From Pyrodictiaceae archaeon (GTDB lineage Archaea > Thermoproteota > Thermoprotei_A > Sulfolobales > WANQ01): 64,000 nucleotides of DNA. The notes under the pieces are model-generated. The model saw only the letters and a list, made by a program, of their open reading frames with translations. It was not told the origin of the DNA and ran no database searches. Numbering within the stretch: the first letter of the stretch is position 1; every line of letters starts with the position of its first letter. Both the position numbers and the translations under genes were made by a program. This document shows positions 1-8,670 of the stretch, piece by piece. The stretch is taken from positions 1-64,000 of the forward strand of contig WANQ01000003.1 of NCBI GenBank assembly GCA_015521735.1, read 5' to 3'.

Positions 1-146
1 CTATAGGACTAACTAACTGGATAATACTACTAGCTATAGGAGTAACACTACTAGTAATAATGCATAGAGTCTTAAACAAGTTATACGCTAACACAACGAA
101 ATTGCCACCAGTAATCCCTAACTACATAGTAGAATCAAAGAAATAA
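1..146 (+). CDS. C-terminal end of a membrane-anchored protein (partial)
   Basis: Only the last 47 codons are in the window; the frame is open from base 3 to a TAA at 144-146. The visible part has one hydrophobic segment (WIILLAIGVTLLVIM) followed by a basic, polar tail ending in ESKK. That is the look of a C-terminal membrane anchor. The gene is convergent with the ABC permease at 317-1177 across an AT-rich spacer with T-runs. I do not recognise the protein. It could be the anchor of a surface protein or the last helix of a transporter. Confidence 0.55.
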   Translation, partial: IGLTNWIILLAIGVTLLVIMHRVLNKLYANTTKLPPVIPNYIVESKK

Positions 147-316
147 TAACTATTAACTAACAAGTTTCAAATAAATATCAAATAGTTTTTGTACAACTTT
201 TATTACTACTTACAAAGTAATTTTAATATGAAGTAGGTGATATGTCTAGTTAGAAGTTAGTAGGTCAAATAAAATTAATTGTCTATTGTTGTATATGTTA
301 TATAGTTTCTCTATGT

Positions 317-1177
317 TTATCTTCCTCTAAGCTTAGGGTTGAGCCATTCTTCTATGGCGTAGCCTAATTGTGTGAATCCTAGAACTGATATTACTATCAT
401 TGCTCCTGGAGGTATAATCCACCACCATGCTCCATAGCTTAGTGCTCCGGTTCTTTGGGCCCAGTATAGCATCATTCCCCAACTTTTCTGGGTTGGATCA
501 CCTAGTCCTAGGAAGCTTATTGAGGCTTCTGCTATCATAGCTCCGCCTATCCTTAATACTATATTTGCTAGTGCTAATGGTAATACTTGAGGTAATATGT
601 GTTTAAATATTATTCTAGTTGAACTTGCGCCTATTGCTACTGCGGCTTCTATGTACTGTGATGCTTTTATTGATAGAACTTGTGCTCTAATTATTCTAGC
701 TACTCCAGGCCATGCTATTATTGATATGACTAGTATTATGTTTTGATATCCTTGGCCGAGGAATGCGGCTAGGAGTATCATTAGGGGTAGGCCTGGCATG
801 AGTAGTATTATGTCTGTTATAGACATTAGTATTTCATCAATTATTCCTCCAAAGTATCCTGCAATTAATCCTATTATAACACCTATGAGTACGGTAACTA
901 TGGCTGCTGTGAATCCAACTAGCATTGAGATTCTAGAACCATATATGAGTTCACTTAGTAGATCCTGACCTATATCATTGGTGCCTAAAGGATGCTTTAT
1001 TGATGGGGGTTCAAAGGGCATTCCAGTTCTTTCCCAAGGACTGTAGGGTGAAATTATATCGGCAAAGAGCGCCATGGTTAAGGGTACGGCTAACAGAGCT
1101 AGCCCCATCTTACCGTGCTTGCTATGCTTTAATACACCTAAAAACTCTCTGATGGAGAATAGGGCATGTGTACTCAT
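317..1177 (-). CDS. peptide-type ABC transporter permease (DppC/OppC family)
   Basis: Inner subunit of an importer for peptides or other small solutes. It shows the N-terminal helix and the DppC signature block near residues 45-60 (HPLGTNDIGQDLLSELIYGSR), then about five membrane helices. The loop EAAVAIGASSTRIIFKHILP, near residues 175-195, is the EAA motif that docks on the transport ATPase. The length of 286 aa is usual. It is the last gene of a three-gene unit (binding protein, DppB-type, DppC-type) and starts 5 bp after the DppB-type gene. No ATPase gene follows, so the ATPases must be encoded elsewhere. The substrate cannot be read from the sequence. Confidence 0.9.
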   Translation of the reverse strand: MSTHALFSIREFLGVLKHSKHGKMGLALLAVPLTMALFADIISPYSPWERTGMPFEPPSIKHPLGTNDIGQDLLSELIYGSRISMLVGFTAAIVTVLIGVIIGLIAGYFGGIIDEILMSITDIILLMPGLPLMILLAAFLGQGYQNIILVISIIAWPGVARIIRAQVLSIKASQYIEAAVAIGASSTRIIFKHILPQVLPLALANIVLRIGGAMIAEASISFLGLGDPTQKSWGMMLYWAQRTGALSYGAWWWIIPPGAMIVISVLGFTQLGYAIEEWLNPKLRGR

Positions 1178-1182
1178 TACTG

Positions 1183-2169
1183 CTACCCTCTCCTTATACG
1201 TGGGTCAATCCATCCATACAATATTTCGGCTACTGTTATAGCAGTAAGAGTGAATGCTGAAATGTATACGAAGATACCTAAAAGTAGTGGATAATCTGAT
1301 GTATAGACTGCTTCATACATTAGTCTACCTACTCCGGGATACGAAAAAACTGTTTCAGCTATTAATGCGCCACCAACGGAAAATCCTAAGTTTATTGCAA
1401 ACACTGTTATTACGGGTGGAAGTACTGGTCTAAGTGCGTGACCATATACTACTTTTCTCTCAGATAATCCCTTAGCTCTAGCAGTAACTATGAAGTCTTC
1501 AGTTATTACATCTAACATGGTGTTACGTGTAAATAGTGTATAACCAGCCATTTGTATAAGTACTAAGGTTATTAGAGGCAACGTTAAATGATACAATACA
1601 TCTAAGAGGTACTCCACGAAACTACTATATTCTGCGCCATAGGTGTAGGCGCCATAGAGAGGAAACCATCCAAGATAGTATCCAAAGACTAGTAGGAGTA
1701 TTAGGCCTAGCCAGAATGAAGGCATTGAGCGGAATACCATTACACTATTAGTTATGATTGAGTCTGCGACTCTTCCTCTTTTTGCGGCACTGTAGGCACC
1801 TAGTAGGATGCCCATTGTGAATGATATTATAGTTGATGAGGTGACAAGTAGTATTGACCAGGGAAGAGCCTCCATTATAACCTCGGTTACAGGCTTTAAG
1901 TATCTGAATGATATACCTAGATCTCCTTTAAGGAAAAAGTTGTGAAGGAAGCGTATATACTGTATATGTAATGGTTGGTCTAAGCCAAAGCTCTTTATTA
2001 GTTCTTCTCTGGTTTCTGGTGGAATGTTAGGATTCTCTATTAGATATGCGAAGGCTCCTCCAGGTAAAAGTCTTGGGAGTATGAAGACCAAGGAGACAAC
2101 TATAAAGAATACAAAAAACCTAGATATTATCTTTTTAATCATATATTCCTTAAAGCCCATGTTTCTCAA
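1183..2169 (-). CDS. peptide-type ABC transporter permease (DppB/OppB family)
   Basis: The partner permease. It has the DppB layout: N-terminal helix, LPRLLPGG, the extracellular FGLDQPLHIQYIRFLHNF segment, and the EAA-type loop TARAKGLSERKVVYGHALRP before the last helices. It ends with the family signature ETVFSYPGVGRL and DPRIRRG. At 328 aa it is full length. The start is uncertain: TTG at 2169 lies close to a GAGGG, and an in-frame ATG at 2160 would remove three residues. It lies between the binding protein and the DppC-type gene in the same direction and forms the heterodimeric channel with the latter. Confidence 0.9.
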   Translation of the reverse strand: MRNMGFKEYMIKKIISRFFVFFIVVSLVFILPRLLPGGAFAYLIENPNIPPETREELIKSFGLDQPLHIQYIRFLHNFFLKGDLGISFRYLKPVTEVIMEALPWSILLVTSSTIISFTMGILLGAYSAAKRGRVADSIITNSVMVFRSMPSFWLGLILLLVFGYYLGWFPLYGAYTYGAEYSSFVEYLLDVLYHLTLPLITLVLIQMAGYTLFTRNTMLDVITEDFIVTARAKGLSERKVVYGHALRPVLPPVITVFAINLGFSVGGALIAETVFSYPGVGRLMYEAVYTSDYPLLLGIFVYISAFTLTAITVAEILYGWIDPRIRRG

Positions 2170-2192
2170 AGCCCTCTATGGTTTAGGAATAG

Positions 2193-4232
2193 TTAGTGTT
2201 TTCTCCTAGCTATAGCGAACCCTACTGCGAATCCTATTATGATTCCTACTACTAATAGTCCTAAAGCAAGACCAGTGTTACCTGTAGTTATAGTAGTTGT
2301 TGCTGTTACTGTTGTCGTTACAGTTGTGGTCGTGCCTGGAGCAGTTGTTGTAACGGTAATGGTGGTTATGGTGCCAGGTATTGTTGTAGTTGCTGTTGTA
2401 GGTACTGTTGTTGTTACGGGTACTGTAACGACAATTGTTGTAGGTGTTGTTATTGTTGTTGCAGTCGTTGTAGTTGTTGTAGGTTTACCTGCAAGCTTTA
2501 CATTGTATAGGTTCATGTATGAGAAGAAGTTGTCTGGAGCAGTGAAAGGCCCTACTACCCATCCATCAAACCTGTCTGTGCGATAAGCGAATACGAATTG
2601 TTGGTGAACTACATTGAATAGTGGTACTTCTTCAGCAAGTATTTCCTGTATTTTCCATACTATCTCTATACGCTTCTTGGGATCTACAGTAAATCTTTGC
2701 TCCTCTAATAGTTTATCTAGTTCTGGATTACTGTATCTTTCCATTTGTTGATTCCATCCGCCCTTACTATGGTAGATAGAGTAGAGGACATCGGGATCAA
2801 GACCTCCGATACCGCCGATTATGAGCATGTCGAAATCTCCAGACTGTATTTTACTAACCAAAGTAGTCCATTCAAGTGGTTGATGTTTTACCTTTACACC
2901 TATTTTCTCTAAACCTTCTTTTATCATGTCACCCCATCTAACTCTATTTGGATCATAGGCAGGGCTGTACATTACTAGTTCTATGGGTGTGCCATCGGGT
3001 TTATCTCTCCATCCATCTCCATCTCTATCAATGAAGCCCATTTCGTCTAGGAGTTTAGCAGCTTTGTCTAAGTCGTATGGGTACTTTTCCTCCTTTGTAG
3101 GCAGGTTTTCATTGTACCAAGGTTTAAGTATTGGTGGTATTCTACCAAGGGATCCAGGTATAGCGTATCCTTGATATACTACTTTAACTACTTCTGTTAA
3201 GTTAAGTACGTGATGTACTGCTTGTCTAAAGCGCTTATCGCTCATAGGCCATCTCTGGCAATTGAATACTAGGAAGCGTGCGCCAGTCTCTGTTACCTTG
3301 TGTATTTTAACGCCTGGTATCTTTTCTAGTTCTGGTACAGAAACATAGGGTACTGTCCATGTCATTACATCTATTTCTCCTCTTTTGAATGCAAGTAGCA
3401 TTGCATCAGGATTTGTTATGACGGGGAAGAGTATTCCGTCAATTAAGGGTCTCCCTAGATGATATTTGTCAAATGCTTCTAGTCTATAGTATTGGCCTGT
3501 TTTCCCCTCTACGAACTTAAATGGTCCTGAACCTATTGGATGCTCGTTTTTGAACTTTTCTGGCTCTGTTATATTCTCCCATATATGTTTTGGTACTATG
3601 TATAATTCTTGTGCTATCCTATACAAGAATGGTGCAAATGGTTTGTTTAAGTATATCTTAACTGTGTACTTGTTAACTACTTCAGTACGGTTTATTATAT
3701 CTACTACGTCTGCTAGTCTTGTCAGTTTACCTATTTTAAGGAATAGATCATAAGTAAACTTTACATCTTCAGCAGTAACCAGCTTCCCATCATGCCATGT
3801 AGCGTTTTCAAATATTGTAAATGTCCATACTAATCCGTCAGGACTTACATTCCATGACTTGGCCAGCCTACCAACGTATTTTAAGTCCGGGGTTAGAGTT
3901 ACTAGGGGATCGTATACTAAGTCTATAATCATGAAGTCCCATGAACTAACAGCTGTAAACGGGTTCAGTGTCCCGGGATCAGCCATTAATGGTACCTTTA
4001 CTACGCCTCCAGGCTTCATCCAAGGTTCTCTCCTTATATAGTCTCTTATATTGGCATAGATGCTATTATCCTTTGAACTATTGCTTTCTAAGACTAGTAC
4101 TGTGTTCTGGAAAGCCATGCTAGCTACACTAATAGTTACCATTATTAGTATGGTGATTAACAAGAGTTTGGGGGCATATTTTATGGTCATGGTCCTCACG
4201 TCGGATTTATTGATGTTCATTACCCTTGCCAA
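2193..4232 (-). CDS. extracellular solute-binding protein, peptide/oligosaccharide type, with Thr-rich stalk and membrane anchor
   Basis: Binding protein (family 5, SBP_bac_5) that captures the solute outside the cell. Family features include LAKSWNVSPDGLVWTFTI, WHDGKLVTAEDVKFTYD and IGSGPFKF. After the roughly 530-residue domain comes a stalk of about 75 residues almost entirely Thr and Val, then a membrane helix (ALGLLVVGIIIGFAVGFAIA) ending ARRKH. This anchoring is common in crenarchaeal binding proteins and replaces a lipid anchor. The track start is a TTG; the TATA-like stretch near 4240-4250 would place the transcript start near 4220. The Met at 4190, directly before the signal helix (MTIKYAPKLLLITILIM), is therefore the more likely start. 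First gene of the operon. Confidence 0.88.
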   Translation of the reverse strand: MARVMNINKSDVRTMTIKYAPKLLLITILIMVTISVASMAFQNTVLVLESNSSKDNSIYANIRDYIRREPWMKPGGVVKVPLMADPGTLNPFTAVSSWDFMIIDLVYDPLVTLTPDLKYVGRLAKSWNVSPDGLVWTFTIFENATWHDGKLVTAEDVKFTYDLFLKIGKLTRLADVVDIINRTEVVNKYTVKIYLNKPFAPFLYRIAQELYIVPKHIWENITEPEKFKNEHPIGSGPFKFVEGKTGQYYRLEAFDKYHLGRPLIDGILFPVITNPDAMLLAFKRGEIDVMTWTVPYVSVPELEKIPGVKIHKVTETGARFLVFNCQRWPMSDKRFRQAVHHVLNLTEVVKVVYQGYAIPGSLGRIPPILKPWYNENLPTKEEKYPYDLDKAAKLLDEMGFIDRDGDGWRDKPDGTPIELVMYSPAYDPNRVRWGDMIKEGLEKIGVKVKHQPLEWTTLVSKIQSGDFDMLIIGGIGGLDPDVLYSIYHSKGGWNQQMERYSNPELDKLLEEQRFTVDPKKRIEIVWKIQEILAEEVPLFNVVHQQFVFAYRTDRFDGWVVGPFTAPDNFFSYMNLYNVKLAGKPTTTTTTATTITTPTTIVVTVPVTTTVPTTATTTIPGTITTITVTTTAPGTTTTVTTTVTATTTITTGNTGLALGLLVVGIIIGFAVGFAIARRKH

Positions 4233-4516
4233 TAAATAATATTTAACTTTTACTGGTAATGGGGCACCAATGATCTTGGAAATATCTGCTTAGAGTACTA
4301 GAAAATATTTTTATATGGTTGGGATTACTATGAAGTACTATGTTTTAGGTTATTCTAGTTTTAAGTAACGGTGGAGTTCTTGGGATTAGAAATATATGGT
4401 AGTTCTTTAGTTAAGTATTTTAGTTTCTGTATTAGTACTCAACATTAGGATTACATTAGGTTTGTGGCCTCAATAGGGGATAAATGGTATCATACTAGAA
4501 TGTATGGGGGTACTAT

Positions 4517-4786
4517 ATGGTTGTAAGAATTACTGTGAGGTACTTTGGCTATTTGTATGAGTTTCTCGGTGTATTTCAGGATGTAGTTATTGTTAGGGGT
4601 AGAGATAAAGTTAAGGTTAAGGATGTTTTAGTTGAGGTTGAGAAGCTTAGACCTGAGTTAAGGAGTGTTAGAGAGCGTGTGCCTATGTTGTGGTTTTTTA
4701 AGAATGGGCGTCAAGTTCATGAGAATGAGGAGGTTGTTGATGGCGATGTTTTATGGATTATGCCTACTATGTATGAGGGGGGTTGA
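4517..4786 (+). CDS. ThiS/MoaD-type sulfur carrier (ubiquitin-like)
   Basis: Small beta-grasp protein of 89 aa ending exactly in Gly-Gly (MYEGG), the tail that E1-like enzymes adenylate and thiolate in MoaD, ThiS, TtuB and archaeal SAMPs. The start VRITVRYFGYLYEFLG and the late GDVLWIMPTMYEGG match the family. A GGGGGT lies just upstream of the ATG. No partner E1 or MoaE gene is adjacent, so molybdopterin, thiamine, tRNA thiolation and protein tagging remain possible. Its 3' end overlaps the convergent nucleotidyltransferase by 20 bp. Confidence 0.85.
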   Translation: MVVRITVRYFGYLYEFLGVFQDVVIVRGRDKVKVKDVLVEVEKLRPELRSVRERVPMLWFFKNGRQVHENEEVVDGDVLWIMPTMYEGG

Positions 4787-5591
4787 TTAACCAGTTTTGT
4801 AGTTTTTGTAGTTCTTGTCTTATTGTTCTCAGTAATTCTTTGTTGTAGTTTTCTTGTGCTTTAATTGGTACTATTGTTCTTGTTCCTCTTGTTACTTCTT
4901 CTAGATCTTTTGGTGTGTCTATTTCAGTCCATTCAATGCCTTCTATGTCTACTACTAATATGTTATCCTCCTTAGAGAGTTTTTTGATTATTTTACTTAT
5001 TGTTATCTTGTAATATTCTTTCTCTATTGTACTTAGCTTGTTTAGTAGGTTTTTGTTTGCTATGAATAAGCCTATGTCTATGTGTGTCCATTTCTCTAAT
5101 TCTTTACCTATGTTTATTAACTGCTTATTTGGTGCTAGTATTTTGGTTGCTTCTCTTATGTCTATGTATTTTGGTTTTGAGTCTCCACCTACTATTAGGC
5201 TTGTTTGCATGTTTTTGTGGGCTTCTATCATTTTTCTTATTATATCTGATACGTGTATGTGATCAGACATTGATATTACGACTGTATTATGTTTTGAGCT
5301 CTCTATGCCTAATATAAAGCTTAACCCATTCTCCCTTTCGGGTTCCTCGTTTACTATAAAGTCTATGTTGATGATCTCTGTTAGGGGTTTAACTACTCTC
5401 TCTATATAGTGGTAGTTTTCATTGTTTACTACTATTAGTATGTCGTCTATGTTTTGGTGTATCATGTTTAAGATGGGGTAGTATATTAATGGTATATTGT
5501 TTATTAGTACTAATTGTTTTGGTTTTCCTTTAAGTATACTTGATAGTCTAGTACTGTATCCTGCAGCTAGTATTACTCCTGATACGTTCAT
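4767..5591 (-). CDS. CTP:inositol-1-phosphate cytidylyltransferase (stand-alone), probable
   Basis: Nucleotidyltransferase of the sugar-nucleotide type (274 aa). It opens with the nucleotide-binding loop GVILAAGYSTRLSS and has KPKQLVLINNIPLIYYPI, a metal-binding region at SMSDH (residues 107-111), HIDIGLF and WTEIDTPKDL. It follows a CDP-alcohol phosphotransferase by 7 bp. In many hyperthermophiles these two activities make di-myo-inositol phosphate and are fused in one protein; here they are separate genes. The specific call rests on this pairing and on the partner's KSTDG motif. By sequence alone it could be another NDP-sugar or MobA-like enzyme. Confidence 0.72.
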   Translation of the reverse strand: MNVSGVILAAGYSTRLSSILKGKPKQLVLINNIPLIYYPILNMIHQNIDDILIVVNNENYHYIERVVKPLTEIINIDFIVNEEPERENGLSFILGIESSKHNTVVISMSDHIHVSDIIRKMIEAHKNMQTSLIVGGDSKPKYIDIREATKILAPNKQLINIGKELEKWTHIDIGLFIANKNLLNKLSTIEKEYYKITISKIIKKLSKEDNILVVDIEGIEWTEIDTPKDLEEVTRGTRTIVPIKAQENYNKELLRTIRQELQKLQNWLINPPHT

Positions 5592-5598
5592 TGTTTAT

Positions 5599-6243
5599 TC
5601 ACCCCTTATAGTACATGTATAATTCTATTGATTTTAATATTACATATAAGTATCCGAGTATTGATATTATCATAAGTGTAGCGGGGTACAGTATGGGGTA
5701 TAGTGCTCCTAGTAGGCTTAAGAGGAATATTATGAATAGTCTTACATCTCTTGATGCTATGCTTGGAGTTGAACCTACCTTAAGTGGATGTACTCCTAGT
5801 GATGCTTCTCCTCGTGCATGTAGGTAGCTTACCATTATATCTGCTGATAAAGCTAGCATTGCTAGTAGTGTTAGATGTAAAGGATTAATTATGTTTAAAT
5901 CGTGTATGTAGAGGGTTAACCCTATTATTATTGCAGTATCTGTCACACGATCTAGTATTGCATCTATGAATCCTCCTATCTTACTTGTCTTATTGAGTGC
6001 TCTAGCTAATTCACCGTCAACACCATCTATTATTGAAGATATTTGAACTAGTATACCTGCTATTACAGCGTTTACTAGGTATAAGAGTCCGGCTAGTACC
6101 CCTAATAGAAAGCTTATTAGTGATACTTGGTTAGGTGTTACTGGTATTTTGTATTTTACTATTAGAGATGTTATCCTAGTTGATATTCTACGGTTAATGT
6201 ATCTTGATATGGGCCCATCTGTGCTTTTACCAGTTATTTTCAT
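5599..6243 (-). CDS. CDP-inositol:inositol-1-phosphate transferase (DIPP synthase), CDP-alcohol phosphotransferase family, probable
   Basis: Membrane enzyme of about 214 aa with the CDP-alcohol phosphotransferase signature: DGVDGELARALNKTSKIGGF, then D-x3-D in AILDRVTD. Before it stands the segment KSTDGPISRYINRR, typical of the synthase half of bifunctional di-myo-inositol phosphate enzymes. The ORF-track start at 6399 would overlap cdc6. The Met at 6243 (MKITGKSTDG) fits better, because a TATA box lies at 6295-6302, 50-60 bp upstream. First gene of a two-gene unit with the cytidylyltransferase. The product solute accumulates in hyperthermophiles under heat stress. Archaetidylinositol-phosphate synthase is the main alternative. 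Confidence 0.72.
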   Translation of the reverse strand: MKITGKSTDGPISRYINRRISTRITSLIVKYKIPVTPNQVSLISFLLGVLAGLLYLVNAVIAGILVQISSIIDGVDGELARALNKTSKIGGFIDAILDRVTDTAIIIGLTLYIHDLNIINPLHLTLLAMLALSADIMVSYLHARGEASLGVHPLKVGSTPSIASRDVRLFIIFLLSLLGALYPILYPATLMIISILGYLYVILKSIELYMYYKG

Positions 6244-6294
6244 GTACACTGTTATCACACTGGAATAGTTTTGGCCTAGTAAGTAAGTGTTAGT

Positions 6295-6302
6295 TTTATA
6301 AA
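6295..6302. promoter_or_regulatory. near-central palindromic TATA box between DIPP synthase and cdc6
   Basis: TTTATAAA is a perfect palindrome about 55 bp from the DIPP synthase start on the minus strand and about 48 bp from the cdc6 GTG on the plus strand. It is the only convincing TATA element in the 103-bp spacer, so TBP could serve both directions from it. Confidence 0.5.
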
Positions 6303-6346
6303 GTATTACAGGGATAGATTGAAGATAGGTGGTTGGGTGAAAGTTT

Positions 6347-7594
6347 GTGCGTACCAGGGATCTTATAGAGGGAGTACTTAATAAATCATCCGTGTTCAAG
6401 AGTAAGGAGAAACTCTATCCAGAATATATCCCACCAGAACTTCCTCATAGAGAGAAACAGCTTAGAGAACTTGCTCTCCTATTTAAGCCCTTACTTACTG
6501 AGCCAGGACATATTAGTCAACGAGTTCTACTTGTCGGAGGGATAGGTACTGGTAAAACCGTTACAGCTAGAGCTTTTGGTAGAGAGTTTAGTAGTTTAGC
6601 TAAGAGTAGAGGTATAAATCTGGAATACATTCATGTTAACTGTTATAGGGATAGAACACTGTACACGGTTATATCGAGTATAGCTAAGCAGGTAGGTATG
6701 CCTGTTCCAACACGTGGCTTATCTGCTCAGGAAATATATCTTGGTCTCCTAGAATTCCTTGAGGACGAGAATAAGTATATAATCGTTGCGTTAGACGAAT
6801 TCGACTATTTCATAGACTTTGCTGGTAGTGAAGCAGTATACTTCCTAGTTAGAACTTATGATGAGTACCCTGAGTATACTAAGAGGATAAACTTCATATT
6901 CATATCACGTAATACCTTATCGTTATCCAAACTCGACCCTGCAACTGAAAGCTATTTGCTACGTAATATAATAAGATTTGAGCCATATACAGCTAAGGAA
7001 CTATACGATATACTTGATAGTAGGAGAAACCTAGCATTCTATGAGGGAACTGTATCAGATGAGATAATTAGCTACATAGCTGAAATAGAGGGTAGAGATA
7101 CTGGTGGTAGAGGTAATGCTAGAGTAGCAATAGAGATACTATTACTAGCTGGTGAAGCAGCAGATAGTGAGGGCTCTCCTAGAGTTACACTTGAACATGT
7201 TAGGAAAGCTCACATTACAGTTAACCCTGATATAGCTATTCTCTATGATACATTATTCTACCTACAACTACATGAAATACTATTCCTACTCGCAGCCATC
7301 AGAACTCTGAGAAGGAAGCAACAACCATACGTAAGAATAGGTGAGGTAGAAGAAGAATACAGAAATGTATGTGAAGAATTTGGGGAAAAGCCTAGAAAGC
7401 ATACACAGGTATACGAGTATGCCATGAACTTGAAGAAACTAGGCTTAATTGAAGCTAAAACATCAGGTAAGGGATATAGAGGCAAGAGCACACTAATAGG
7501 AATAAATGCTGGACCACTAGAATTCCTTGAGCTAAAAGTACTGGATATATTGAATAAGAAGATCGGTGAGAGAGTACATGGAAGAACACACTAA
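6347..7594 (+). CDS. cdc6: Orc1/Cdc6 replication initiator
   Basis: AAA+ origin-binding and helicase-loading protein of 415 aa. Walker A is GGIGTGKT at residues 64-71 and Walker B is in IIVALDEFDYF near 145-155. Sensor-type residues follow in NFIFISRNTLSLSKL and ATESYLLRNIIRFEPYTAKEL. The C-terminal third is a winged helix (EEFGEKPRKHTQVYEYAMNLKKLGLIE) that binds origin DNA in this family. The GTG start has GGGTGA 6 nt upstream. It overlaps the next gene by 29 bp and heads a block with RFC, GINS and MCM. A TTCCAGTG-like site lies in the upstream spacer. Confidence 0.93.
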   Translation: MRTRDLIEGVLNKSSVFKSKEKLYPEYIPPELPHREKQLRELALLFKPLLTEPGHISQRVLLVGGIGTGKTVTARAFGREFSSLAKSRGINLEYIHVNCYRDRTLYTVISSIAKQVGMPVPTRGLSAQEIYLGLLEFLEDENKYIIVALDEFDYFIDFAGSEAVYFLVRTYDEYPEYTKRINFIFISRNTLSLSKLDPATESYLLRNIIRFEPYTAKELYDILDSRRNLAFYEGTVSDEIISYIAEIEGRDTGGRGNARVAIEILLLAGEAADSEGSPRVTLEHVRKAHITVNPDIAILYDTLFYLQLHEILFLLAAIRTLRRKQQPYVRIGEVEEEYRNVCEEFGEKPRKHTQVYEYAMNLKKLGLIEAKTSGKGYRGKSTLIGINAGPLEFLELKVLDILNKKIGERVHGRTH

Positions 7595-7862
7595 ATTCAT
7601 TGAACAAGTATTCTCTAGTAGAGGTAAGACTAGGCTTATCAGCGTACTTTTCAAGTTAGGTGAAGTCAATATTTCTAAACTAGCAAGACTCACTGGTCTT
7701 CACCATAAACTAGTCGAGAAATATCTTATACAGTTAAAGAACCTAGACATAGTTGAAGAATGCAGGTATGGAAGATTAAGGGTCTTCAAAATAAACTACT
7801 CTAATCCTAAAACATACATCTTAAAAGAATTACTGGACTTAATGGAGTCAGCAGAAAAGTAA
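7566..7862 (+). CDS. winged-helix DNA-binding protein downstream of cdc6
   Basis: A 98-residue protein (or 94 from the internal ATG at 7578) that is essentially one winged helix: GKTRLISVLFKLGEVNISKLARLTG, a recognition helix around HHKLVEKYLIQLKNL, and a wing in RYGRLRVFKI. It overlaps the 3' end of cdc6, so the two are co-transcribed. Whether it regulates cdc6 or acts at the origin is not shown by the sequence. A general transcription factor of the MarR/ArsR-like superfamily is the cautious description. Confidence 0.75.
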   Translation: MREYMEEHTKFIEQVFSSRGKTRLISVLFKLGEVNISKLARLTGLHHKLVEKYLIQLKNLDIVEECRYGRLRVFKINYSNPKTYILKELLDLMESAEK

Positions 7863-7884
7863 ATGATTTAGGGAATGAACATAA

Positions 7885-8670
7885 TTGAGGTATAGAATTG
7901 CGCTAAAAATACTATACGATGGAACAAGCTATCATGGCTTCCAAAGACAGCCTCATGTACGTACAGTTGAAGGTGAAATAGAGGAAGTACTTAGAAGCCA
8001 TAAGTGCATTGAATCATTAAATAATGCTAGATATGCTGCTAGTGGTAGAACAGATAAAGGTGTAAGTGCTATAGGGCAGACAATTATTCTTGAAACAACA
8101 TGTAAACCTCTTGAACTAATAGAGTATATAAATACCCTCAAGCCCAGAATATATGCATGGGCCTATAGAGTTGATACACTAGGAGAATTTCATCCGAGAT
8201 ACTGGGCAATATATAGAGAGTACATATACGTGCATAAAAAGACCAAGCATTATAACATAGACAGAGTTCATAGAACCATAGATAACTTAATTGGTTGCAG
8301 AGACTACTCATTCCTAGGATTACCTAAGGATACTAACCCATACAGATGCTTATTTAGAATAAAAGTATTCGAGTACAATGGATATATAGTATACCGTGTA
8401 GTAGCTGAAAGTTTTGCTAGACAAATGGTTAGGAGAATAGTATCATTGTTTAAAAACATAGCAGAAGGTGTTAAGGATAATATTAAGCCTATGCCGCCGC
8501 AAAACTTAGTACTAGTTAATGTGAAATACCCTTATGGGTTCCATATACCCTTAAACCTAAGGGAAGAGTTAATCGACGTCGTAAAATATAATGCTAGAAG
8601 GGTAATTGTGTTTGACCTCCTCTACCACCTTTTCTTCTCCTCGTCCTCGTGGATCGACGAGTTGTCCTAG
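7885..8670 (+). CDS. truA: tRNA pseudouridine synthase A
   Basis: Makes pseudouridine at tRNA positions 38-40. The catalytic Asp sits in the signature [14 protein letters not shown] (near residues 52-65). Other family blocks are [17 protein letters not shown] at the N-terminus and [11 protein letters not shown] near residue 180. The length of 261 aa is normal for archaea. The likely start is a TTG that gives [13 protein letters not shown]. The 3' end runs 77 bp into the convergent rfcL gene, one of the larger overlaps in the window. Confidence 0.92.
   Translation: MRYRIALKILYDGTSYHGFQRQPHVRTVEGEIEEVLRSHKCIESLNNARYAASGRTDKGVSAIGQTIILETTCKPLELIEYINTLKPRIYAWAYRVDTLGEFHPRYWAIYREYIYVHKKTKHYNIDRVHRTIDNLIGCRDYSFLGLPKDTNPYRCLFRIKVFEYNGYIVYRVVAESFARQMVRRIVSLFKNIAEGVKDNIKPMPPQNLVLVNVKYPYGFHIPLNLREELIDVVKYNARRVIVFDLLYHLFFSSSSWIDELS

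Noticed and set aside
2239-2586. 115-aa Val-rich plus-strand ORF
   Set aside because: Shadow of the Thr-rich stalk of the binding protein (ACN codons read backward as GTN). The same holds for 61298-61663.
6244-6399. Extended N-terminus of the DIPP synthase from the ORF track
   Set aside because: It would overlap cdc6 and the promoter. The conserved part starts at MKITGKSTDG.
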